A stretch of DNA of 9,484 nt from UBA1425 sp051881715 (GCA_051881715.1 JBJEQK010000131.1:1-9484), one strand, 5' to 3'. Counted from the first letter of the stretch, positions 1-5,877 are shown. The notes: generated from the sequence alone by a model not told the origin. Made by a program: numbers and translations.

Positions 1-161
1 TGATGCTCCTATTCTACACCATTTTGGAGGTTTACACAAATTTTAGGATGGTCTCCGGATTGGATATGGTTACCGTGACGATGCCTTTTTCTTTACTCTT
101 ATTCGCTACTTATCTTTGCCCTCTGTCCGCAAGCTATCCCCCAACTTTCCGTGATGAACCT
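1..161. other. Left edge, no gene supported
   Basis: This is AT-rich sequence downstream of the tetR stop codon. The only open frames are short and have no ribosome site joined to a start codon. A GGAGGT at 27-32 is followed by a stop rather than a start. No convincing intrinsic terminator for the leftward tetR transcript is visible here. It may lie beyond the window edge. Confidence 0.5.
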
Positions 162-731
162 TTATTTTTTTTCTGTGGATGCCTGCTGCAGAACGCCGTT
201 TAGAATTGTCATCAAGTTCTCGACAACCGCATTGCGGCTCCAGCGGGAGGTGTCTTTCAAATAATTTATCAAAGATCCGGCGATGGCCTCCGTATAAAAC
301 ATGGAGAAAAACGCTTGTCGGTCTGAATCGGCGGATGTTTGTTTTGCATAGACTTCCTCGACAAGATGGGACACGATGGCGTTCACATCCGTATAGAAAA
401 AGCGCTTCAATTCTTCATATCCGAGAGAGTCATACGCGCACGCAAGAATATGCTTGTTGTTTTCCGCATAATCCAGCACAAATCGAATGGCCTCCTCTGC
501 ATTGATGAGGAGGTCAATTTGTTTGACCACATTTATCGCCTCTTGTTCCAGCGTCCACTTTAGAAGTGCGTAAATATCTTCAAAATGGTAGTAGAACGTG
601 TTTCGGTTGATATCGCAGTCTCGAATCAATTCACTGACCGTAATTTTAGACAGGCTTTTTTCTGCCATTTTCCTTTTTAATGCGCAGGCTAACATTTCTT
701 TTGTCCGAAGGGACATTTCTTCATTTTTCAT
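162..731 (-). CDS. TetR/AcrR family transcriptional regulator
   Basis: This is a DNA-binding repressor of 189 residues, a normal TetR length. The helix-turn-helix lies at about residues 28-50 and ends in the classic NTFYYHF signature (44-50) that packs against DNA. The rest is a helical ligand and dimer domain of the short, poorly conserved C-terminal type, with GSLINYLKD near residues 152-160. I chose the ATG at 729-731 because AAGGAAGG sits 8 bases upstream of it. The in-frame GTG at 738-740 would be inside that ribosome site. The gene is transcribed away from the hydratase operon and shares its upstream region, so by the usual TetR logic it probably represses itself and the operon until an amphipathic ligand binds. 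A fatty acid is the likely inducer from context only. Family assignment is firm; target and ligand are inference. Confidence 0.9.
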   Translation of the reverse strand: MKNEEMSLRTKEMLACALKRKMAEKSLSKITVSELIRDCDINRNTFYYHFEDIYALLKWTLEQEAINVVKQIDLLINAEEAIRFVLDYAENNKHILACAYDSLGYEELKRFFYTDVNAIVSHLVEEVYAKQTSADSDRQAFFSMFYTEAIAGSLINYLKDTSRWSRNAVVENLMTILNGVLQQASTEKK

Positions 732-739
732 TCGATGCA

Positions 740-748
740 CCTTCCTTT
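740..748 (-). promoter_or_regulatory. Ribosome binding site of the tetR gene
   Basis: AAAGGAAGG on the minus strand lies 8 bases before the ATG at 729-731. It overlaps the alternative upstream GTG, so it decides in favour of the ATG. Confidence 0.7.
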
Positions 749-760
749 CCCAGTGTATTT

Positions 761-789
761 ATTATACATCTGTACGATATTTTGTGCAA
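761..789 (-). promoter_or_regulatory. Sigma-70 promoter for the tetR gene
   Basis: Read on the minus strand, TTGCAC (784-789) is separated by exactly 17 bases from a perfect TATAAT (761-766). Transcription would start about 20 bases before the start codon. The -35 box overlaps the inverted repeat at 783-802, which fits autorepression. Confidence 0.75.
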
Positions 790-802
790 CAGACAATGCA
801 CA
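783..802. promoter_or_regulatory. Candidate TetR operator, TGTGCA-N8-TGCACA
   Basis: This is a perfect 6-bp inverted repeat with an 8-base spacer, in the divergent control region and covering the -35 box of the tetR promoter. Size, symmetry and position are those expected of a TetR-family operator. Assignment to this regulator is inference. Confidence 0.45.
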
Positions 803-818
803 GGCTGTTGACCGATAT

Positions 819-876
819 TTGGATATGGAGCGGACGTATTTGCCGGTCAAGGACCGGTGGAATGTCCGATATCGAA
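819..876 (+). promoter_or_regulatory. 58-bp imperfect palindrome in the operon leader
   Basis: Three nested arm pairs surround a 3-base centre: TTGGATAT/ATATCGAA (819-826 with 869-876, 7 of 8 match), CGGAC/GTCCG (831-835 with 864-868) and CCGGTC/GACCGG (843-848 with 852-857). It can be a second protein-binding site on DNA or a hairpin in the mRNA leader. It has no U-tract after it, so it is not a plain terminator. It also covers one candidate start codon (825) of the next gene, which argues against translation beginning there. Confidence 0.5.
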
Positions 877-920
877 TAATCACCTGTGAACTGTCTGTAG
901 AACTCAGGGAATCATCGTAT

Positions 921-926
921 TACAAT
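921..926 (+). promoter_or_regulatory. Weak candidate -10 box for the ohy operon
   Basis: TACAAT lies 16 bases before the ribosome site of the small protein. No good -35 box is found 16-18 bases upstream, so the promoter would need an activator or is misassigned. I saw no better rightward promoter between 741 and 956. Confidence 0.25.
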
Positions 927-941
927 GCAGACAAAGGAAGC

Positions 942-947
942 GAAGGA
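942..947 (+). promoter_or_regulatory. Ribosome binding site deciding the start at 957
   Basis: GAAGGA lies 9 bases before the ATG at 957-959. The two longer alternatives, starting at 735 and 825, have no comparable site. Confidence 0.5.
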
Positions 948-956
948 TTCGAGAAT

Positions 957-1253
957 ATGCTGTATGACATTATGCTGAAAACATCGATCGGGAATCGAAA
1001 TGGAACATTGGAATTGACCGAAACGCATGGTGAGTTAATTGGAACACTGGACATTTTAGGCTTTCAAACAAAGTGCACCGGCAGAATCTATGATGGCGTA
1101 GTCTGTTGTCTGGCAGGGAGTTTGAAAACCTTTATGAACGAAAATCCCTTTCTGGCGACCGGAAGACTTGATTCGACAGGTATCTGTTTAAACGTCACCG
1201 TACAGAATGAGATTTACAGTATTCAAGGAATTATAAAGGAGGTAAACCAATGA
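957..1253 (+). CDS. Small beta-rich protein of the hydratase operon, function unknown
   Basis: I do not recognise a named family. From the ATG at 957 the product is 98 residues, with no signal peptide or membrane segment. It is rich in short alternating beta-strand patterns such as GTLELTET (16-23) and GELIGTLDILG (25-35). The tripeptide LKT occurs twice (7-9 and 56-58), suggesting two related halves. I recall unnamed Clostridia proteins with repeated LKTPMG-like motifs and the same glycine spacing, but that match is unverified. The frame is open back to 735, giving 172 residues, and another ATG lies at 825. Those starts lack ribosome sites; the first lies in the tetR promoter region and the second in the palindrome. 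The stop codon overlaps the next start (ATGA), so translation is coupled to ohyA and the product probably acts with it, perhaps as a lipid-binding or accessory protein. Confidence 0.6.
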   Translation: MLYDIMLKTSIGNRNGTLELTETHGELIGTLDILGFQTKCTGRIYDGVVCCLAGSLKTFMNENPFLATGRLDSTGICLNVTVQNEIYSIQGIIKEVNQ

Positions 1254-3028
1254 AAATCTACGACCTAAAGTACAACGCAAAAGCACCTGAAGGCATCGAA
1301 AACAGACAGGCGTACATTATCGGGGGCGGCATAGCAGGGCTGTCCACTGCCATTTATCTGGTGGATGACATCCATATGCCGGCAGAAAATGTGCATATTT
1401 TGGAGGCGACTTCGGTAATCGGCGGTTCAATGGACGGGACCGGCAATTCGGCAAGTGGGTATCTCTGCCGCGGAGAACGTGAAATGGAGCCGCAGATGGA
1501 ATGTCTGTGGAACCTGTGTGCCAAGGTGCCATCGCTTCGGCACGCAGGAAGAACGGTTTTGGACGATGTATGGGATTACAATTATGCGCATCCGCTTCAC
1601 AATACTTACCGCCTGGTGGTGCAGGGCAAATGCATCGACTGTCACGATTTCTCCATGGATGACAAGTGCATGGAGACTATGCTGAAGGTGCTGTTCTGTG
1701 ATGAAAAAGAGCTGGAAGGCAAAACGATTGCAGATGTGTTCCCGGAGAGTTTTTTTAAGGGAAACTTATGGCAGACTTTTCACAATATGCTGGCATTCAA
1801 ACCATATCACAGCGCAATAGAGGCGAAGCGATATTTCCGCCGCTTTACCCATTTTATGCCGGAAAGCGACTACGAGCACGGCATTCTGCATACTGACCTG
1901 AACGAGTATGATGCCATAATTCATCCGATGGAAGTTTTTCTGGAAAAATCCGGCGTTCAGTTTATGAAAGGGTGCCATGTGGATGAGATTGTAATGAGCG
2001 ACGACAACAATGTTGCGATGGCGATACGCTATACAAGGAATGCCTGCGAGGAAACCATTCCGGTCGGTGAGCAAAACATGGTGTTTTTTACAAACGGATC
2101 CATGGTTTCCAACTCCTGCTTTGGCGACAATACAACGGTTGCCGCTACAGATCGCAGTACAGAGGACAGAGGCGTTTTTACTGTTTGGGAGAAATTAGCC
2201 AAGCGCGATGCAAAGTTTGGCTGTCCGGAAAAGTTTATCAGCAATGTAGACAAGAGCAAATGGATGTCTTTCTTTCCGACGATCACAGATTTTCCAGAGT
2301 TTTACGACCGCATTGAAAAGGCTTCCGGCAGAGAAATCGGCACCAACGGGATCATAACCTTTCCGGAATCGAACTGGGATATCAGTTACATTGCCTATCA
2401 CAATCCCTATTTTCCGAATCAGCCGGTCAATGTTCAGGTGGGATGGGGTTACGGACTTTGGGGCGAGCGCCCGGGGAACTATATCCAAAAACCAATGTGT
2501 GCGTGTACCGGGAACGAGATCCTTCAGGAATTGCTGTACCACTTCGGAATGCTGGATCTATACGAACAAATGGTGCAGCATACCTATATGTCCACGTGCA
2601 TGATGCCTTATATCACCAGCCAATTCATGCCCCGCAACAAAAAAGATCGTCCCGAGGTTGTCCCGAAAGGCTGTAAAAATATTGCATTCATCGGGCAGTT
2701 TGTGGAAACACCGGAAGATGCCGTATTTACAGTGGAGACATCCTGCCGCACAGGAATGTATGCGGCTTATGCATTGAGCGGTGTGGAAAAAAAGACGCTC
2801 GAGGTTGCGCCGACTTTCTATGATTTGCGCTACATTATCGGTCAGCTGAAGAAGATTCAAAATGTGGATGCGGAGTTGACCGCAAAGGATCTGCCTAAAA
2901 TCAATCCGCTCAAGATTAAGGAGACGGAGAAAGAACTCCTTGCACTGATCAATAGCGTGGAAGCATACCCAAGTCTGTTCCCGGGGAAAGAATTGCCGCA
3001 GGGATATCGTCCTTTTGGAAAAAAATAA
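1250..3028 (+). CDS. ohyA: Oleate hydratase (MCRA family), first paralogue
   Basis: This is an FAD-dependent fatty acid double-bond hydratase (EC 4.2.1.53 type). It adds water to cis-9 unsaturated acids such as oleate, giving 10-hydroxy acids, and acts at the cytoplasmic membrane surface. It has 592 residues, the usual family length. The nucleotide-binding GGGIAG is at 25-30. The loop carrying the catalytic glutamate is RGEREME (74-80), with E78 matching E82 of S. aureus OhyA. Y195 in EAKRY matches the second catalytic residue, and ITSQFMPR near the C terminus is conserved. Two departures are the Glu at residue 76 where the family normally has Gly (RGGREM), and Tyr for Trp before His-Ser (AFKPYHSA, 182-189). 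AAAGGAGG at 1235-1242 lies 7 bases before the start, which overlaps the previous stop. Family is certain; substrate and product position (10- or 13-hydroxy) cannot be told from sequence. Confidence 0.93.
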   Translation: MKIYDLKYNAKAPEGIENRQAYIIGGGIAGLSTAIYLVDDIHMPAENVHILEATSVIGGSMDGTGNSASGYLCRGEREMEPQMECLWNLCAKVPSLRHAGRTVLDDVWDYNYAHPLHNTYRLVVQGKCIDCHDFSMDDKCMETMLKVLFCDEKELEGKTIADVFPESFFKGNLWQTFHNMLAFKPYHSAIEAKRYFRRFTHFMPESDYEHGILHTDLNEYDAIIHPMEVFLEKSGVQFMKGCHVDEIVMSDDNNVAMAIRYTRNACEETIPVGEQNMVFFTNGSMVSNSCFGDNTTVAATDRSTEDRGVFTVWEKLAKRDAKFGCPEKFISNVDKSKWMSFFPTITDFPEFYDRIEKASGREIGTNGIITFPESNWDISYIAYHNPYFPNQPVNVQVGWGYGLWGERPGNYIQKPMCACTGNEILQELLYHFGMLDLYEQMVQHTYMSTCMMPYITSQFMPRNKKDRPEVVPKGCKNIAFIGQFVETPEDAVFTVETSCRTGMYAAYALSGVEKKTLEVAPTFYDLRYIIGQLKKIQNVDAELTAKDLPKINPLKIKETEKELLALINSVEAYPSLFPGKELPQGYRPFGKK

Positions 3029-3029
3029 T

Positions 3030-3035
3030 GGAGGT
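3030..3035 (+). promoter_or_regulatory. Ribosome binding site of the second ohyA
   Basis: GGAGGT starts 2 bases after the stop of the first ohyA and lies 9 bases before the ATG at 3045. It places the start there and not at the in-frame ATG at 3015, which lies inside the preceding gene. The 13 bases from 3030 (GGAGGTAAATCAA) repeat those before the first ohyA (1238-1250) with one change. Confidence 0.8.
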
Positions 3036-3044
3036 AAATCAATT

Positions 3045-4793
3045 ATGAAAAATTATGATCGCATTCGGGCACATAAACCGAAAAACATTGAAACCAAAAA
3101 AGCCTTCCTTGTCGGAGGTGGTATTGCCGGATTGGCAAGTGCAGTTTTTTTGATCGACGATGGCTATATGAATGGCAAAAATGTGACGATCTTCGAGAGC
3201 TTGAAGGATGTGGGCGGTTCAATGGACGCTGTCGAGAACGAGCTTGGCTACGCCTGCCGCGGAGAACGGGAGCTTGAACCCAATATGGAATGCTTGTGGT
3301 ATCTGTGCAGCAAGATTCCATCCATGGATACGCCCGGACGAACTGTGCTGGAAGAAACGGTAGACGCGAACAATGCGCACCGAATCTATTCGAACGGGCG
3401 CCTGCTTCACAAACAAGGACAGATCTATGAGGGTGTCAGCGATTTACGAATGTCTGCGGCACTTTCCGAAAAAATGATCGAGATGATGACCACGCCGGAA
3501 GAAGAAATGGAGGATATGACGATTGATGCTTTTTTCGGCGTTGCGGCAAAGGAACTCTATCAATCCAGTCTTTGGCTGTGTTTCCACTCTATGCTCGCCT
3601 TTAAGCATTACCACTCTGTCATCGAAATGAAACGCTATATGATCCGCTTTGTCCAGCATCTTCCGGGCATTGACCATTTGCGCGGTCAGGTTGAAACGAA
3701 ACACAATGAATATGATTCGATCATTAAACCGACAAAGAAGTGGCTTTTGGATCGAGGCGTACAAATCGTAACGGACTGTACGGTTACGGATTTTGACATG
3801 GACGCGGATTGCAATACAGTTCTTGGGATCCATATGCTCAAGAACGGCGAAAAGGTCTATGTGCCGGTCACCGATGAGGACATTGTCATCACCACAATCG
3901 GTTCCATGACGCAGAACAGTTGTTTCGGAGACAACAACACGATTGCGCTCACGAATCGCGATATGGAAAACAGAGGCATTTTTTCTGTTTGGGAAAAGCT
4001 GGCCGCACGGAATGAAAAGTTCGGCCGCCCGGAAAAATTCATTTCCGATATTGACAAGACCAAGTGGATGAGCGTAATGCTGACCGTAAAGGATTATCCC
4101 GAATTTTTTGCGCGAATGCGGAAAATGCTCAAGAGCAAACCCCGAACGACCAGCGGTGCCGTCACGATCATAGATTCCGCATGGGATATTTCTTTTGTGC
4201 TGTATGGAGAGTATTATCCGGATCAGCCGGAAAATGTGGATGTCATGTGGTTCGATGCGCTGTACGGTGAACGGGACGGCGATTATGTAAAGAAACCATC
4301 TTCCGCGTGCACAGGCAATGAGATCCTTACGGAATTCCTGTATCATATGGGTATGCTGGACATCAAAGATGAGGTGCTTTCGCATACGTATGTCTCAACC
4401 TGTATGATGCCCTATATCACCAGCCAGTTTATGCCGCGGGCACAGGGAGATCGTCCCGCCGTTATTCCACAGGGAAGCGTAAACTATGCATTTATCGGAC
4501 AGTTTGTGGAATTGCCGGGAGATGTTGTCTTTACGGTTGAAACGTCAGTGCGTACCGCCATGATGGCGTCCTATGGCTTGCTGCATTTGGATCGGAACGT
4601 ACCTGCGCTGTATGAAGCGCAGTATGATATCCGCGTTCTTACTGCCTGCCTGAAAAAACTTCTGGGAACCGATGAGATCACACGAAAGGATCTTCCTGCG
4701 ATCAATCCGCTGAAGATCAATGCGATGATAGATCAGCTGCTGCAAGCGGTCAATGCCATTCCGTTCTTTGGAGATTTTGACAATATTTATTGA
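3045..4793 (+). CDS. ohyA: Oleate hydratase (MCRA family), second paralogue
   Basis: This is a second FAD-dependent fatty acid hydratase, 582 residues from the ATG at 3045. It aligns end to end with the first copy, about half identical by eye. It keeps GGGIAG (24-29), the catalytic Glu (E76, in RGERELE at 72-78), the Tyr in EMKRY (Y198), and the conserved C-terminal block with ACTGNEIL, CMMPYITSQFMPR and FIGQFVE. It shares the Glu in RGERE and the Tyr-His-Ser with its partner. The Met that normally follows the catalytic Glu, next to the flavin, is Leu (L77) here. The C terminus is shorter and acidic, ending FGDFDNIY, where the first copy has a longer basic tail. The 16-base gap after the first copy and the strong terminator downstream make it the last gene of the operon. 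The pair may differ in substrate or double-bond position, or form mixed dimers; this is inference. Confidence 0.93.
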   Translation: MKNYDRIRAHKPKNIETKKAFLVGGGIAGLASAVFLIDDGYMNGKNVTIFESLKDVGGSMDAVENELGYACRGERELEPNMECLWYLCSKIPSMDTPGRTVLEETVDANNAHRIYSNGRLLHKQGQIYEGVSDLRMSAALSEKMIEMMTTPEEEMEDMTIDAFFGVAAKELYQSSLWLCFHSMLAFKHYHSVIEMKRYMIRFVQHLPGIDHLRGQVETKHNEYDSIIKPTKKWLLDRGVQIVTDCTVTDFDMDADCNTVLGIHMLKNGEKVYVPVTDEDIVITTIGSMTQNSCFGDNNTIALTNRDMENRGIFSVWEKLAARNEKFGRPEKFISDIDKTKWMSVMLTVKDYPEFFARMRKMLKSKPRTTSGAVTIIDSAWDISFVLYGEYYPDQPENVDVMWFDALYGERDGDYVKKPSSACTGNEILTEFLYHMGMLDIKDEVLSHTYVSTCMMPYITSQFMPRAQGDRPAVIPQGSVNYAFIGQFVELPGDVVFTVETSVRTAMMASYGLLHLDRNVPALYEAQYDIRVLTACLKKLLGTDEITRKDLPAINPLKINAMIDQLLQAVNAIPFFGDFDNIY

Positions 4794-4803
4794 CCCCCAA
4801 AAG

Positions 4804-4821
4804 AATCGTGCCCCAACGATT
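4804..4821 (+). other. Hairpin AATCGT/ACGATT after the ohyA operon
   Basis: This is a perfect 6-bp stem with a 6-base loop (GCCCCA), 10 bases after the operon stop. No T-tract follows. It is the first of five consecutive hairpins in this convergent gap. Confidence 0.5.
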
Positions 4822-4827
4822 GCCCAA

Positions 4828-4861
4828 GTCCTGCTTTGCAAAAACGAATGCAAAGCAGGAC
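4828..4861 (+). other. Perfect 12-bp hairpin downstream of ohyA
   Basis: GTCCTGCTTTGC (4828-4839) and its exact complement (4850-4861) enclose a 10-base loop. Only a weak T-rich stretch (ATCTTT) follows, so it is a poor terminator alone. It could stall polymerase or protect the 3' end of the ohy mRNA. Confidence 0.65.
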
Positions 4862-4884
4862 ATCTTTGCAAAATGGCTCTGAGA

Positions 4885-4924
4885 AAAACCGGCCGGATGA
4901 CTTTCCTGTCATCCGGTCGGTTTT
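4885..4924. terminator. Strong bidirectional intrinsic terminator
   Basis: This is a 17-bp stem (4885-4901 with 4908-4924) with one G-T wobble and a 6-base loop, GC-rich in the middle. It has four or more As at the left foot and four Ts at the right foot, so each strand yields a hairpin with a U-tract. It would stop both the rightward ohyA operon and the leftward usp gene, which converge here. Confidence 0.88.
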
Positions 4925-4988
4925 GGGTAAGCTTCGTTCAAGTGCAAGGGTCTATGTCTGCCCGATAGACGCCTGCACTTGTGTACCC
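4925..4988. other. Imperfect long hairpin in the convergent gap
   Basis: Arms GGGTA/TACCC (4925-4929, 4984-4988), CAAGTGCA/TGCACTTG (4939-4946, 4974-4981) and GTCTA/TAGAC (4950-4954, 4966-4970) nest in order with internal mismatches. It abuts the bidirectional terminator. Function is unknown. Confidence 0.45.
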
Positions 4989-5035
4989 GCCGCAGTTCGG
5001 TCACGGAAAACGCCGTGCCGAACGTTACTCGGCGG
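4987..5035 (-). other. GC-rich hairpin over the usp stop codon
   Basis: CCGCCG/CGGCGG (4987-4992, 5030-5035) encloses GTTCGG-T-CACGG paired with CCGTG-CCGAAC (4995-5006 with 5013-5023), with one bulged base. It covers the 3' end of the leftward usp gene. No U-tract follows on either strand, so it is more a stalling or 3'-end protecting structure than a terminator. Confidence 0.5.
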
Positions 5036-5486
5036 TGTGTATATAGGCGTGCGATGATTGTGCCGCATAATCTTTTTGAGCGCTGCGCGGTACCCGCTCG
5101 ATGCTGTAGGCGGTGCCGTCATTGTCTACCATGCACATGGGGGTCAGGGGGGAGCGTGCGTGCAGCTGTGTAATGAATTTCGTACTGTTTTTTCCCGGGA
5201 AGCCTGTCACCAGCATACGCACATTTTTCGTGAGCAATTCCTGTGAAACACAGTCCACCGGCGAATCGCTGAAGCAGACTTTCATCTGTGCGTTGGCGTC
5301 ATCGGCGATCTCCTGCAAACGTACCAGCGCATCCAGATCCGGGGAGAAAGACTGACGCTGGGGCAGGACGCTGAAGATGCGCAGTTCGGCATTTTTTTCT
5401 TCGGCAAGCTTTTTGCCGCATTCGATCAGCAGGCGGGAGGATTGCTGTGCCGTAACACAGACCAGTACGATCCCGTTTTCAGACAT
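5025..5486 (-). CDS. UspA-like universal stress family protein
   Basis: This is a small cytoplasmic protein with the alpha/beta fold of UspA and of the sensor domain of KdpD. It has 153 residues from the ATG at 5484-5486, which has GAGGTG 6 bases upstream. An open frame continues back to 5588 but has no ribosome site there. Visible pieces are the first strand GIVLVCVTAQQSS (5-17), an amphipathic helix to about residue 30, the strand ELRIFSVLP (34-42), and the late strand VRMLVTGFPG (89-98). ATP-binding members carry G-x2-G-x9-G-S/T. Here GFPG (95-98) is kept but the later Gly-Ser/Thr is Leu-His (107-109 region), so nucleotide binding is doubtful. The last 25 residues are polar and unlike the family core. 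It is transcribed alone, divergent from the lysine operon. Specific function is unknown. Confidence 0.7.
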   Translation of the reverse strand: MSENGIVLVCVTAQQSSRLLIECGKKLAEEKNAELRIFSVLPQRQSFSPDLDALVRLQEIADDANAQMKVCFSDSPVDCVSQELLTKNVRMLVTGFPGKNSTKFITQLHARSPLTPMCMVDNDGTAYSIERVPRSAQKDYAAQSSHAYIHTAE

Positions 5487-5492
5487 TTTGTT

Positions 5493-5498
5493 CACCTC
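5493..5498 (-). promoter_or_regulatory. Ribosome binding site of the usp-like gene
   Basis: GAGGTG on the minus strand, 6 bases before the ATG at 5484-5486, fixes the start of a 153-residue product and not the 187-residue open frame. Confidence 0.7.
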
Positions 5499-5512
5499 GC
5501 TTTCTTGAGAAA

Positions 5513-5540
5513 AGAATACCATAGATTTATGAACAAACAA
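5513..5540 (-). promoter_or_regulatory. Candidate promoter for the usp-like gene
   Basis: On the minus strand, TTGTTT (5535-5540) and TATTCT (5513-5518) are separated by 16 bases, about 27 bases before the start codon. Both boxes are imperfect, so this is moderate support only. Confidence 0.35.
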
Positions 5541-5595
5541 AATACAGGCGGTGAAAATGACGTAAAGCTTGCGTAAAAAATTTTGCATAAAACTA

Positions 5596-5624
5596 TTGCA
5601 TTTTGCGCTTCGATGTGCTACAAT
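5596..5624 (+). promoter_or_regulatory. Sigma-70 promoter of the lysine operon
   Basis: TTGCAT (5596-5601), a 17-base spacer and TACAAT (5619-5624), with TG one base before the -10 box (extended -10). Predicted transcription starts near 5631, just ahead of the riboswitch, which is the expected layout. Confidence 0.8.
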
Positions 5625-5637
5625 AGCGAAAATTAAC

Positions 5638-5796
5638 GATAGAGGCGCAGGTGATTATCAGTACCGTTATCCGGGAGGGTCAAGGCAAGACCTGTGGATG
5701 GCGGGAAAGGAATCCTTGCCGAAGGCGGCTTTGCCACAGCCGTGCTGGTAGCCGGGAATAAGATCCCGTTTACTGTCGCTTATGCGGAGAGCTATC
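5638..5796 (+). promoter_or_regulatory. Lysine riboswitch (L box) aptamer
   Basis: This is an mRNA leader element that binds lysine and shuts off the operon. P1 is closed by GATAG (5638-5642) and CTATC (5792-5796). Between them are L-box core pieces in order: AGAGGCGC, AGTA, GGGAAAGG, GCCGAAGGCGG, CTGG, CTGTCGCTT and GGAGAGCTATC. Internal stems are visible, for example CGGCT/AGCCG (5726-5741) and CGGGA/TCCCG (5753-5768). The length of about 159 bases fits the class. It lies directly upstream of dapA, the expected target. The identification rests on recalled consensus and on context. Confidence 0.92.
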
Positions 5797-5838
5797 TTAA
5801 TGGTCATAGAATTGTTGTGTTCTTTTATGATTATTGCG

Positions 5839-5868
5839 GATAGCTGCTTTGCGCGGCTATCTTTTTTT
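5839..5868 (+). terminator. Riboswitch-controlled intrinsic terminator
   Basis: GATAGCTGC (5839-5847) pairs with GCGGCTATC (5853-5861), with one G-T wobble and a 5-base loop, followed by seven Ts (5862-5868). The left arm GATAGCT is complementary to AGCTATC (5790-5796), the 3' strand of riboswitch P1. Without lysine these two can pair and prevent the terminator. With lysine bound, P1 holds its strand and the terminator forms. Confidence 0.9.
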
Positions 5869-5877
5869 GTGGAAAAA

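Noticed and set aside
32..109. Short leftward frame with plausible-looking residues (GIVTVTISNPE)
   Set aside because: In-frame stop just upstream (110-112), no start codon and no ribosome site; too short to support.
3..203. 66-residue rightward open frame at the left edge
   Set aside because: No ribosome site, overlaps the 3' end of the confident tetR gene, and shows no family features.
735..956. N-terminal extension of the small protein from 735 or 825
   Set aside because: No ribosome site; 735 lies in the tetR promoter and ribosome-site region on the other strand, and 825 lies in the 58-bp palindrome. The start at 957 has GAAGGA and begins the recognisable beta domain.
1829..1913. Possible loss of the catalytic Tyr in both hydratases (TxYNQY motif reads TDLNEY and TKHNEY)
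   Set aside because: Counting along the recalled S. aureus sequence places the catalytic Tyr in the upstream RRY/KRY motif, which both copies keep (Y195 and Y198).
3444..4385. 313-residue leftward open frame opposite the second ohyA
   Set aside because: Antisense shadow of a conserved gene; no ribosome site or domain, residues typical of reversed coding sequence.
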